Assembly (NCBI RefSeq): GCF_001375555.1
Contig: NZ_CTDZ01000009.1
Span: 3,031,758 to 3,095,757 of the forward strand
DNA from: Numidum massiliense
Lineage (GTDB): Bacteria; Bacillota; Bacilli; Thermoactinomycetales; Novibacillaceae
Reading direction: 5' to 3'
DNA: 64,000 bases
Part shown: positions 7,658-14,788 of the stretch, one piece after another
Layout of the letters: every line of letters begins with the position of its first letter
How positions within the stretch are numbered: position 1 is the stretch's first letter
Translations under genes and position numbers: made by a program
Notes under the pieces: generated by a model
Told to the model about the DNA's origin: nothing
Database searches by the model: none
The model's input: only the letters and a program-made list of their open reading frames with translations

Positions 7658-9034
7658 TTAACGGTAAGGCAGCCGGACGGTAACTGTCGTCCCGTGTCCC
7701 CACTCGCTCGCCACCTCGATCGTCCCTCGGTGGCGTTCGACAATTTTTTTGGCGATGGACAACCCTAAGCCGCTACCGGAGCGGGAACGGCTTCGCGCCT
7801 TATCCGCTTTGTAAAAGCGCGCGAAAATGTGCGGCAAATCTTCCGCACGGATCCCGCTGCCAGTGTCGCTAACCGTCACGACGATGTCGCGTTCGACGCG
7901 CAGCGCCACGCCGAGCGTCCCTTCTTGTGCCGAAAACTTAATGCCGTTCCCGATTAAGTTGAACCACACTTGATACAGTAACTGTTCATCGGCAGTAATG
8001 ACGACTTCGGGCAAGTCGAGGTCTAACGTCAAGTCCTTTTCCGACCATTGCCGCTCGGTGACGATTAACACTTGGCGGATTTGCTCGTCCAAGCGAAACG
8101 ACGTCCGCTTGAGTGCGTGAGCCTCTTTGTCTAACGTCGCCAAAGTGAGCAGCTGTCCGCTTAAACTGGACAGACGTCGACTTTCTTCAGCAATAATGTG
8201 CAAATAGCGTTCTTCCTCTTCCGGTGTCGTTTTTTTGTTTAAAATCGCTTGAGCAAAGCCTTGGATCGAGGTGAGGGGGGATTTAATTTCGTGGGAGACA
8301 TTAGCGACAAATTCCTGCCGCATGTCGTCGAGCTGTTTGAGTGATTGCGCCATATGAGTAAAATGGCGCGCCAAATTGCCAATCTCGTCCTTCCGCGACA
8401 CATCCATGTCAAAATCGTAGTCACCGTGCACGATTTTATTCGTCGCTGCTGTCAATTTTTTTACTGGTTTGACGATAAAACGCGTAAAAAAGACAATGAA
8501 GACGATACTGAACAAAAAAGTAAAGCCGAGTAGGACGGCCACGAGTATACGCACTTCACCGATTTGCTGTTCCAAGTTTGGGCGGACGAATAGCGCGTAC
8601 GTCTCCCCGCGCCCCGTTACCGGAAGGCCAACCGTATTTTTGATGCTGTTTTCAAAAAAACCGGTCACCATCTGCAAATGGCGCTCTTCGAGTAATCCCC
8701 GATACGTCCCGCCTGCCAGCACGCGGCGCACGTGTGCGTCGTCGAACGCCGTATGTTTGAACGGCGCCCCGTAAAAGGTCCCTTCCATCTGTTCATTGAC
8801 GGCGTAAATTTGGAAGCCCATATTACCGATACGGGTCAAATAAGACTCGAGGTCGAGAGCCGGCGTCTCTTCGTATAAGGCGCGAATTTCTTTGCTAATC
8901 GTCAATACTTTTTGCTCACTGTAGGTCCTGAGCTTATCCAAGTAGTACATGTTTGTAAATAACAACGCGAGCACGCTGCTGGCGATGGCGATGAGAATAA
9001 ACGTAGCGACGATGCGTAAATAAAGTGTCCTCAT
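7658..9034 (-). CDS. hssS: Sensor histidine kinase, HssS-like
   Basis: A 458-residue membrane kinase. Helix 1 is at about 8-28, an extracytoplasmic sensor at about 29-165 and helix 2 at about 168-190. A HAMP linker follows (about 190-240), then a HisKA domain with phospho-acceptor His in FVANVSHEIKSPLTSIQGFA. The HATPase domain has the N box in NLIGNGIKFS, and the G boxes DTGSGI and GSGLGLSIAKK. The sensor resembles staphylococcal HssS at several points, including FYGAPF, VTGFFEN, NTVG and FVRP. HssS senses heme stress at the membrane. It starts 4 bp inside the end of the response-regulator gene (ATGA overlap), so the two are translationally coupled. The assignment to HssS rather than a generic kinase rests on these motifs plus the DNA site at 7459. 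Confidence 0.85.
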   Translation of the reverse strand: MRTLYLRIVATFILIAIASSVLALLFTNMYYLDKLRTYSEQKVLTISKEIRALYEETPALDLESYLTRIGNMGFQIYAVNEQMEGTFYGAPFKHTAFDDAHVRRVLAGGTYRGLLEERHLQMVTGFFENSIKNTVGLPVTGRGETYALFVRPNLEQQIGEVRILVAVLLGFTFLFSIVFIVFFTRFIVKPVKKLTAATNKIVHGDYDFDMDVSRKDEIGNLARHFTHMAQSLKQLDDMRQEFVANVSHEIKSPLTSIQGFAQAILNKKTTPEEEERYLHIIAEESRRLSSLSGQLLTLATLDKEAHALKRTSFRLDEQIRQVLIVTERQWSEKDLTLDLDLPEVVITADEQLLYQVWFNLIGNGIKFSAQEGTLGVALRVERDIVVTVSDTGSGIRAEDLPHIFARFYKADKARSRSRSGSGLGLSIAKKIVERHRGTIEVASEWGHGTTVTVRLPYR

Positions 9035-9711
9035 GTGCCGTACACCTCGAGCTTATACCCTAAGCCACGCACCGTCACAATGACAAAGTCGTTCGTCCGC
9101 GCAGAAAATCGCTCCCGCAGCCGTTTCACGTGCACGTCGATCGTCCGACTATCCCCTTCGTAGTCGCTGCCCCAAATGAGCTGCAACAGCTCATCCCGCG
9201 TATAAATGCGCCCTGGGTGACTTGCTAACTGTGCCAGCAGTTCAAACTCCTTAGGTGGAATGACGAACGTCTCTCTACCGATGCGCACCTCGTAACTGTT
9301 GCCGTCGATTACCGTGTCGCGGAAGCGAATCACGCGCTCGTGCACCATTTGGTAACGGCGCAGCAGAGCTTTTATGCGAAAGAGCAGTTCCTGCGGTTCA
9401 AACGGTTTAACGACGTAATCGTCCGTCCCAGACAAAAACCCCTTTTCTTTATCCCGAAGTTCCCCTTTCGCCGTTAACATAATGACGGGAATATCGTAGT
9501 GCGCGCGAATGTCTGCACATAGCTCCCATCCGTTTTTCGCTGGCATCATTACGTCGACAATCGCTAAATGAATGTGTTCCCGCTCCAAGATGTGCAGAGC
9601 TTGCGCCCCATCTTCCGCTTCAAATACGACGTATCCTTCTTGCTGAAAAACGAAGCAGAGCAGCTCGCGAATGTGCGAGTCATCGTCGGCGACTAATAAA
9701 TGTGATCTCAT
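9031..9711 (-). CDS. hssR: OmpR-family response regulator, HssR-like
   Basis: A 226-residue protein with a receiver domain (about 1-115) and a winged-helix DNA-binding domain (about 130-222). The receiver shows acidic DDD near residue 10, phospho-acceptor Asp in IVDVMMP and Lys in VVKPFEP. Its stretch YDIPVIMLTAK ... LSGTDDYVVKPFE is very close to HssR. The C-terminal domain has DSRTIDVHVKRLRERF and TVRGLGYKLE. It is translated in one unit with hssS and overlaps the MgtC-like gene upstream by 4 bp. The expected target is the direct repeat in front of the MMPL exporter gene. No hrtAB heme-efflux genes are in this window. Confidence 0.87.
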   Translation of the reverse strand: MRSHLLVADDDSHIRELLCFVFQQEGYVVFEAEDGAQALHILEREHIHLAIVDVMMPAKNGWELCADIRAHYDIPVIMLTAKGELRDKEKGFLSGTDDYVVKPFEPQELLFRIKALLRRYQMVHERVIRFRDTVIDGNSYEVRIGRETFVIPPKEFELLAQLASHPGRIYTRDELLQLIWGSDYEGDSRTIDVHVKRLRERFSARTNDFVIVTVRGLGYKLEVYGT

Positions 9712-10406
9712 TTGTATTTATTTAACTGTGCCTCCTTAACGCCACTAATTTGCTGTACCTTCTCCCCCATTTGTATCATATCTTTTTTTGCCGGCATGCG
9801 CATGCGAAATGTCACCGCCGTATAAACAATACCGCCCTCACTCTTTTTTTCGGCGAACGTTACTTTGCGCACGTCTATTTTCTCTTGCTCCAACAGTTTG
9901 CTAATGTCCCTCAATATACCCATTTTGTCTTCGCATACAACTTTAAGTTCGCCAATTTTGGCCCGTTTTACGTATTTGACTTCAACACCGCGCAGCGACA
10001 ACACACTGATCAAGGCAATGATCGTCGTTGCGATCGCCGCGACATAAAACCCGGCTCCGACACTTAGCCCGATCGCCGCAACGACCCATAACGTCGCTGC
10101 AGTGGTCAATCCTGAAACGAACACGTTTGAATGCCGCAAAATGGCGCCTGCACCGAGAAAACCAATCCCGTTGACGACTTGCGCCGCCAGGCGCGCCGGG
10201 TCATAGCGCGCATTCGGATGATCCACAAAATCGGCGAACCCGTAAATGGAAATAAGCATGATCAGTGCGGAACCGACGGAAACGAGCAAGTGTGTCTTCA
10301 CCCCAGCCTGCTTGTTACTCCGTTCTCGCTCCCAACCGATAATCCCACCGAGTGCAGCTGCCACAAAAAGCCTTTCCACAATGATATAGTAGTCAATCTG
10401 TAACAT
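9708..10406 (-). CDS. MgtC/SapB-family membrane protein
   Basis: A 232-residue protein with four or five N-terminal membrane segments (about 8-25, 38-58, 75-95, 100-118 and 122-140). It carries the family signature GGIIGWERERSNKQAGVKTH and the NGIGFLGAGAI motif. The C-terminal cytoplasmic part (about 150-230) looks like an ACT-type domain (KIGELKVVCEDKMGILRDI). MgtC proteins modulate magnesium homeostasis and ATP-synthase activity and help survival in low magnesium or inside host cells. Its end overlaps the response-regulator start (ATGA), so it is the first gene of a coupled mgtC-hssR-hssS operon, an unusual partner for a heme-type system. Confidence 0.87.
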   Translation of the reverse strand: MLQIDYYIIVERLFVAAALGGIIGWERERSNKQAGVKTHLLVSVGSALIMLISIYGFADFVDHPNARYDPARLAAQVVNGIGFLGAGAILRHSNVFVSGLTTAATLWVVAAIGLSVGAGFYVAAIATTIIALISVLSLRGVEVKYVKRAKIGELKVVCEDKMGILRDISKLLEQEKIDVRKVTFAEKKSEGGIVYTAVTFRMRMPAKKDMIQMGEKVQQISGVKEAQLNKYK

Positions 10407-10440
10407 CGCTTGAGCTCCCCCTTAAGATATAGAAAAAAAC

Positions 10441-10474
10441 CCGAACGCGGCAACAAACCTTTCATGCCGTTCGG
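10441..10474. terminator. Bidirectional terminator-like hairpin upstream of the MgtC-like gene
   Basis: CCGAAC and GGCA pair with TGCC and GTTCGG around a 15-nt loop, with a 2-nt bulge. T-runs follow on both strands. It sits between ugpB (stop at 10680) and the MgtC-like start at 10406. It could be a leader attenuator for the mgtC-hssRS operon or the ugp-operon terminator. Confidence 0.55.
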
Positions 10475-10514
10475 ATTTTTTCATCCCCTCCTCAAAATCG
10501 CTAGATCAATAAAG

Positions 10515-10553
10515 AATGATCCAATATAATTATACGATTTTCATAAATGATCC
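10515..10553. repeat. Pair of AATGATCC direct repeats, candidate operator
   Basis: AATGATCC occurs at 10515-10522 and 10546-10553. The 31-bp start-to-start spacing is close to three helical turns, so both copies face the same side of the DNA. A TATAAT-like sequence on the minus strand (10529-10534) lies between them. This is the presumed promoter region of mgtC-hssR-hssS. I know no regulator with this site. Confidence 0.4.
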
Positions 10554-10679
10554 ATGCCCTTTACGTGTCGCGTCGATACGCATTTCATACGCTAGCAGCT
10601 AAGTGCGCAAACAGCACACGCCCTGCGCGACCTCTCTGTCGCTTTCGACGAAGTTACGTGAGCCTTTAGCTGCGACGTC

Positions 10680-12056
10680 CTATTTTCCGCCTTTTCCCGT
10701 CGTTTTGTTGTAGTGCGTAAGTCCCTTTGTCACCTTTTTGACCGCTTCGTCGAGGGCCTCTTGTGCGGTCTCGCTACCGTCGTACATACGTTCAATGTGA
10801 TCTTCAATCGTCGTACGCATTTCGGGAATCGTCCCGATCGCGGCCCCTTGTGTCGCCGGAATGAGCTTCGTCTGTTGCATTTGTTCAATCGGCGTCTTGA
10901 ACTGCGGGTTTTCCTCTAAGTTCTTTTGCAAAACGTCTTCCTTGTAGGAGGCTTTCGTAATTGGAAAATATCCCGTACTTACCGACCACTTCGCCTGACT
11001 TTCGGGCGAAGACAAAAACTTGATCACTTCCCACGACGCTTGCTGCACTTCTTCCGACTTACCGGCCATAATCCAGTGTGAGTTGCCGCCTAGTTGCGCC
11101 CCTTGCGGTTCCATCCCCTCCGGGTACGGCAGCGGCGCGGTACCTACCTTAAACGACGCATCGTCAATCGTCGCGGCGATCCCGGCTGACGAATCGAAAA
11201 TGATCGCAACTTTTCCGGACTTGAACGCGGCGCGAATGTCATCCCACTTCCGCCCGAAGTTGCCCGACGTCCCCTCTTTGTACATATCTTGCAACCACGT
11301 CATGATGCGTAGACCCTCCTTGCCGTTGAAAACCGCCTCATCAGCTAGTCCGGTGCGCCCGTTGTCGTGATTGACCATTAACGCCCCTTGGTTCGCCATT
11401 AACTGTTCAAAAAACCAGCCGTAAATCATAAAACCGAAGCCGTACCTTTCTGTGGAGTCACCTTTTTTCACCGTCAATTGGCGCGCTGCCTCAGCTATCT
11501 CCTCGTACGTCTGCGGCGGTTTTTCCGGGTCTAAACCTGCTTCCTTAAACGCGTCTTTGTTATAAAACATAATCGCGTTAGACGTACTGAACGGCATCGA
11601 ATACAACTTGTCTTCAAAAGAGTAGTACCCCATAATATTTTCTTCAAACTCACTCGTATCGTAGTTGTCGGCTTCGATAAACTTGTACATCGGCACGATA
11701 TCGCCTGTATCGATCATTTGTCGCGTACCGATGCCGTACAGTTGCATGATCGCCGGCGCTTCGTCCGTCCCTTGCACCGATTTCAATTTATTCACCGCTT
11801 CTTCATACGACCCTTGGAACGTTAAGTTAACTTTGATCTTGTCCTGACTTTGATGAAATTCGTCGATTAAACTCTCTAATGCCTCCGCTGTCGGTCCACC
11901 CATCGAGTGCCAAAAATCGACGACGACTTTCCCATCTTTGCTACGATCGCCCTTATTTTGCGACGAACCCGCATCCGAACTGTCGGAACTGCAAGCTACT
12001 GTAGATAGGATGAACACGAACACTAATAGGAGGACACTTAATCGTTTAGCTGTCAT
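10680..12056 (-). CDS. ugpB: Extracellular solute-binding lipoprotein of ABC importer, UgpB-like
   Basis: A 458-residue protein with a lipoprotein signal: basic MTAKR, a hydrophobic stretch and lipobox STVAC, with Cys at about residue 22, followed by a Ser/Asp/Asn-rich linker. The mature part is a family-1 (carbohydrate/glycerol-phosphate) binding protein: VVVDFWHSMGGPTAEALESL near the start, then MPFSTSNAIMFYNKDAFKEAG and LGGNSHWIMAG. These features, especially FWHSMGG and the aromatic-rich binding region, resemble UgpB, which binds sn-glycerol-3-phosphate or its diesters. It is the last gene after the two permeases (ugpA-ugpE-ugpB). No ATPase gene is present, so a shared MsmX/UgpC-type ATPase elsewhere is expected. 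Confidence 0.85.
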   Translation of the reverse strand: MTAKRLSVLLLVFVFILSTVACSSDSSDAGSSQNKGDRSKDGKVVVDFWHSMGGPTAEALESLIDEFHQSQDKIKVNLTFQGSYEEAVNKLKSVQGTDEAPAIMQLYGIGTRQMIDTGDIVPMYKFIEADNYDTSEFEENIMGYYSFEDKLYSMPFSTSNAIMFYNKDAFKEAGLDPEKPPQTYEEIAEAARQLTVKKGDSTERYGFGFMIYGWFFEQLMANQGALMVNHDNGRTGLADEAVFNGKEGLRIMTWLQDMYKEGTSGNFGRKWDDIRAAFKSGKVAIIFDSSAGIAATIDDASFKVGTAPLPYPEGMEPQGAQLGGNSHWIMAGKSEEVQQASWEVIKFLSSPESQAKWSVSTGYFPITKASYKEDVLQKNLEENPQFKTPIEQMQQTKLIPATQGAAIGTIPEMRTTIEDHIERMYDGSETAQEALDEAVKKVTKGLTHYNKTTGKGGK

Positions 12057-12173
12057 CTAATAACACCCTTTCTCCTTAAAAATGTTGCAGGATTAATACA
12101 AAAGCGCCAACTTAAATTGCTCGATCTTTTTTGTTGCACGATCCAAACACGATAAAACGAAACTCACCTGCAC

Positions 12174-12983
12174 CTATCCTTTTAACGCTCCCGACGTCAA
12201 CCCTTTTTGCAGTTGTTTTTGCCCGATGAACAAGAGCAGTAACGTCGGTAGGACGACGAGGACGACGGCGGCCATGACGGTCGGCCACTGTGTCGACGCT
12301 TCTTGCGCCTGCATCATTTTTAAGCCAATTTGCACCGTGCGCACATCGTTGTTATTCGTCACGAGCAGTGGCCACAAATACTCGTTCCACGTCGTCAGGA
12401 AGGAGTAGATCGCCAGCGTCGCCAGCATCGGTTTGGACAACGGCAGCACCATGCTTAAATAAAAGCGAAAAATACCGCAGCCATCGATTTGCGCCGCTTC
12501 GTAGAGCTCCTTCGGAATCGTCAAGAAATATTGCCGCAACAGGAAAATGCCAAACGCCGTCGCCAGCTTCGGCACCGTCAGGCCGGCAAACGTATTCATC
12601 CACCCTAAATCGCGAATCGTGGCGAAGTTAGGGATGATGGTCGCTTCCCACGGAATCATCATCGTCGAAATGACGATAAAAAAGATGAGCGTCCTCCCTT
12701 TAAAGTCGATAAAGACGAATGCAAACGCGGCCAAACTACACGTGACGAGCATACCGATTGTTACAATGCTCGACTGTACGAAACTATTGCTCAAAAACTG
12801 TAGCAGTGGGACGTTGCTTGCTGCTTTGACATAGTTAGCGAACGACAGCGAGGAAGGTAAGAGCGCTCCCGAATGTACGTCTTTCCCGTCCATAAAACTA
12901 ATCGATAACGTATACAAGAGGGGTCCGAAGACGACGAGCGCCGACAAAATAAGTAGTGCGTACGTAAGGATCTTCCGGGTCAT
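12174..12983 (-). CDS. ugpE: ABC importer permease, UgpE-like
   Basis: A 269-residue inner-membrane permease of the MalG/UgpE type with six hydrophobic segments. The EAA loop that contacts the ATPase is visible as ELYEAAQIDGCGIFRFYLSM at about residues 175-194. The start codon overlaps the ugpA stop by one base (TAATG), implying coupled translation. A 117-bp gap separates it from ugpB. With UgpA it forms the channel for the substrate delivered by UgpB. Confidence 0.88.
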   Translation of the reverse strand: MTRKILTYALLILSALVVFGPLLYTLSISFMDGKDVHSGALLPSSLSFANYVKAASNVPLLQFLSNSFVQSSIVTIGMLVTCSLAAFAFVFIDFKGRTLIFFIVISTMMIPWEATIIPNFATIRDLGWMNTFAGLTVPKLATAFGIFLLRQYFLTIPKELYEAAQIDGCGIFRFYLSMVLPLSKPMLATLAIYSFLTTWNEYLWPLLVTNNNDVRTVQIGLKMMQAQEASTQWPTVMAAVVLVVLPTLLLLFIGQKQLQKGLTSGALKG

Positions 12984-13984
12984 TATTGATAGTGCACCTT
13001 CCTTTCGCCGAACTTAAACTGAAGCAAGGTAAAAATAAGCACTAGCAAGAACAAAATAATTGCTTGCGCACTTGCCGACCCGATGTAATCGTTAACAAAG
13101 GCGTCTCGGTAGATCGAGTAGACGATCAAATTTGTCGCCCCAGCTGGTCCACCTTTCGTCATAATATCGATCTGGCCGAATGACTGAAACGCGTTAATCA
13201 CCCCGACGACTGTGACAAAAAACAATGTCGGCGAAAGCATCGGTACGGTAATTTTACGAAACTGTTGAAAAAAACCTGCCCCGTCAATTGTTGCGCTTTC
13301 GTACAAATCTTCCGGAATGCTCTGCAGTCCCCCCAATAACACGATGAAGTTAAACCCGAGGTGCATCCAAATCGTTGTCATCGAAATCGATAGGAGCGCC
13401 CAATTCGGGTCGGTCATCCAACCGATGCTAGACAAGCCTAATTTCCCAAATAAATTGTTGAGCAATCCGATACTCGGATCGAATATAAAGAGCCAAATGA
13501 CTGCGGCAGCCGCAGCAGACACGCCTAACGTCGAAGAAAATAAGACGCGAAACAGTTGGACGCCCCGCAATTTTTCGTTTGCCAAAACGGCGAGGAACAA
13601 GGCAAGGGCGATCGTCGGTACGACCGTGTAAAGGACGAATAAGAAGGTAGCCTGCAAACTTAGTAGAAATTCCGGCGATTGGAAGAGCTCCGTATAGTTT
13701 TCTAGCCCGTTAAAAAATACGGGATCTCCTTTCGAGTCCGTTAAAAAGAAACTAAGGTAGACGGTGCGAAACATCGGATAAAACACAAAAACGATTAAAA
13801 TAATGAGTGCTGGAGACAAAAAGAGTAAACCGGTTAACAAGTTTTTTAAACTGCGGTTGTTACTGTTGTTCTTTCTATCTTTTCTGCTACTGATCCCGCT
13901 GCCGTTTTTGCTATTGTTTCCGCTTCTGATGCTGATTCTGCTGTTGTTCTCGTTACTGATATTTCTACTGTCTCCGCTGTTCAC
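12983..13984 (-). CDS. ugpA: ABC importer permease, UgpA-like, with Asn/Ser-rich N-terminus
   Basis: About 333 residues. After an unusual hydrophilic N-terminus of about 45 residues built almost entirely of Asn, Ser, Arg, Lys and Gly come six membrane helices of a MalF/UgpA-type permease, starting at LLTGLLFLSPALIILIVFVF. The EAA loop is DLYESATIDGAGFFQQFRKI. I chose GTG at 13984, seven bases after AAGGTG; a TTG at 13987 is also possible. The N-terminal tail is encoded by near-repeats of AGC/AAC triplets, suggesting microsatellite-like expansion. It is the first gene of the ugpA-E-B operon, downstream of a terminator-bearing leader. Confidence 0.82.
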   Translation of the reverse strand: MNSGDSRNISNENNSRISIRSGNNSKNGSGISSRKDRKNNSNNRSLKNLLTGLLFLSPALIILIVFVFYPMFRTVYLSFFLTDSKGDPVFFNGLENYTELFQSPEFLLSLQATFLFVLYTVVPTIALALFLAVLANEKLRGVQLFRVLFSSTLGVSAAAAAVIWLFIFDPSIGLLNNLFGKLGLSSIGWMTDPNWALLSISMTTIWMHLGFNFIVLLGGLQSIPEDLYESATIDGAGFFQQFRKITVPMLSPTLFFVTVVGVINAFQSFGQIDIMTKGGPAGATNLIVYSIYRDAFVNDYIGSASAQAIILFLLVLIFTLLQFKFGERKVHYQ

Positions 13985-14099
13985 CAACTATCACCTTCCC
14001 CGCGTTGTAAATCCAGTCCATGACAGCTTCACTTTCCCCAAGTTGATACAATCCAATGACGTTCTCCGAGTTGTCGATACAATCCACTCTCCTCACCAC
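13965..14099 (-). CDS. Possible 44-residue leader peptide overlapping ugpA
   Basis: A small open frame starting GTG-GTG, preceded by GGATGGGGT. It ends at TAG inside the ugpA start region, overlapping it by about 20 bp in another frame. The encoded sequence (for example LYQLGESEAVMDWIYNAGKV) has normal protein-like composition but matches nothing I know. It could be a coupled leader peptide or the tail of a decayed gene. Weakly supported. Confidence 0.25.
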   Translation of the reverse strand: MVRRVDCIDNSENVIGLYQLGESEAVMDWIYNAGKVIVGEQRRQ

Positions 14100-14162
14100 A
14101 CCCCATCCTACGTTGTCGATTCACGCCCCCTTCACATAATGAACGTAAGCGCGAAATGAAAA

Positions 14163-14219
14163 AAACCCTCTCGCCATGGATAGGCACAGGTCCCCCCCTG
14201 TACCTCCGAGTAAGGGTTT
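14163..14219 (-). terminator. Structured terminator in the ugp leader, possible antitermination site
   Basis: On the minus strand a long hairpin is formed by AAACCCT/AGGGTTT, CTCG/CGAG and an inner 8-bp stem GGTACAGG/CCTGTGCC, directly followed by a T-run. It lies between the strong promoter at 14257-14285 and ugpA, about 30-90 nt into the transcript. That is the layout of a conditional terminator. Glycerol-phosphate genes in Bacillus are controlled by GlpP antitermination at leader terminators, so GlpP control is a reasonable guess but is not shown. Confidence 0.65.
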
Positions 14220-14256
14220 CTCCAGCTCTCCGCTTAGCCGTTAGGTTGTTATAAGC

Positions 14257-14285
14257 AGTATACTAAGCCGCATATGCGCTGTCAA
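14257..14285 (-). promoter_or_regulatory. Strong sigmaA promoter of the ugp operon with palindromic spacer
   Basis: A perfect TTGACA (14280-14285), a 17-bp spacer and TATACT (14257-14262). The spacer contains the 10-bp perfect palindrome CGCATATGCG (14269-14278), which could be bound by a repressor. The transcript would run through the leader terminator at 14163-14219. Confidence 0.8.
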
Positions 14286-14453
14286 CCGCTTTCATAGTGA
14301 ACTTTTGCACGAGGCCTCCTATTGTGACATATGTATACGACACATGTGTTCAAGATGCCCGCTCGTAGCACACCACCCACGTCATAAAAACGACACCTGC
14401 TTGTGACTATTAATGCGAACACATAACATTAGTCGACGCTCATGACATACGTT

Positions 14454-14494
14454 GATGGCACATGAGTGGCACATGGATGGCACATGAGTGGCAC
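14454..14494. repeat. Two tandem 19-bp direct repeats, 22-bp period
   Basis: The 19-mer GATGGCACATGAGTGGCAC occurs at 14454-14472 and again at 14476-14494 with a 3-bp ATG spacer. Both copies contain GGCACATGAGTGGCAC, itself built of two GGCAC half-sites. They lie between the divergent ugp promoter and the small membrane peptide/LysR genes, so they may be a regulator-binding site. Apart from these repeats and the small peptide gene, 14290-14788 shows nothing recognisable. Confidence 0.6.
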
Positions 14495-14568
14495 TTGCTC
14501 GTTTCTACTGTAAACGCCAAGCGCTAGCGAAGTAACCCTTTACTTATAATTGTAGAGGGTAATTATGG

Positions 14569-14682
14569 ATGTTTGTTGAAGCGATCGTTAATATGTTGTT
14601 AAGAATAGCAGCGGTAACGATCATTTTTGTCACATTTTATTTGATATTATATAGTAAAGACAAGAGATTACTAACTAGGTGA
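14569..14682 (+). CDS. Small single-helix membrane peptide (37 residues)
   Basis: A short gene with ATG preceded by AGAGGG at about 9 bp. The peptide has a short N-terminus (MFVEAIVNMLLRI), one clear membrane helix (AAVTIIFVTFYLILY) and a basic tail (SKDKRLLTR), which is the layout of bacterial small membrane proteins. A TATAAT-like sequence lies at 14544-14549. It precedes the LysR gene by about 100 bp on the same strand. Its function is unknown. Confidence 0.5.
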   Translation: MFVEAIVNMLLRIAAVTIIFVTFYLILYSKDKRLLTR

Positions 14683-14788
14683 AAAACGGAAGCGGTTTAA
14701 TATTGTGTAGAATGTCATGCACCAAAGGGTCAAAATAGTTGGAGACAATATTTGTTGTATACGACATAAACCGTGTGGGAGAGACGAC

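Noticed and set aside
10406-10680. Magnesium-sensing M-box riboswitch upstream of the MgtC-like gene
   Set aside because: Location is suitable and a terminator-like hairpin is present, but I could not find the conserved M-box core sequence in the 270-nt leader.
14163-14256. T-box, glycine or guanidine riboswitch in the ugp leader
   Set aside because: No T-box AGGGTGGNACCGCG motif and no conserved core of the riboswitch classes I know. Kept only as a structured leader with terminator.
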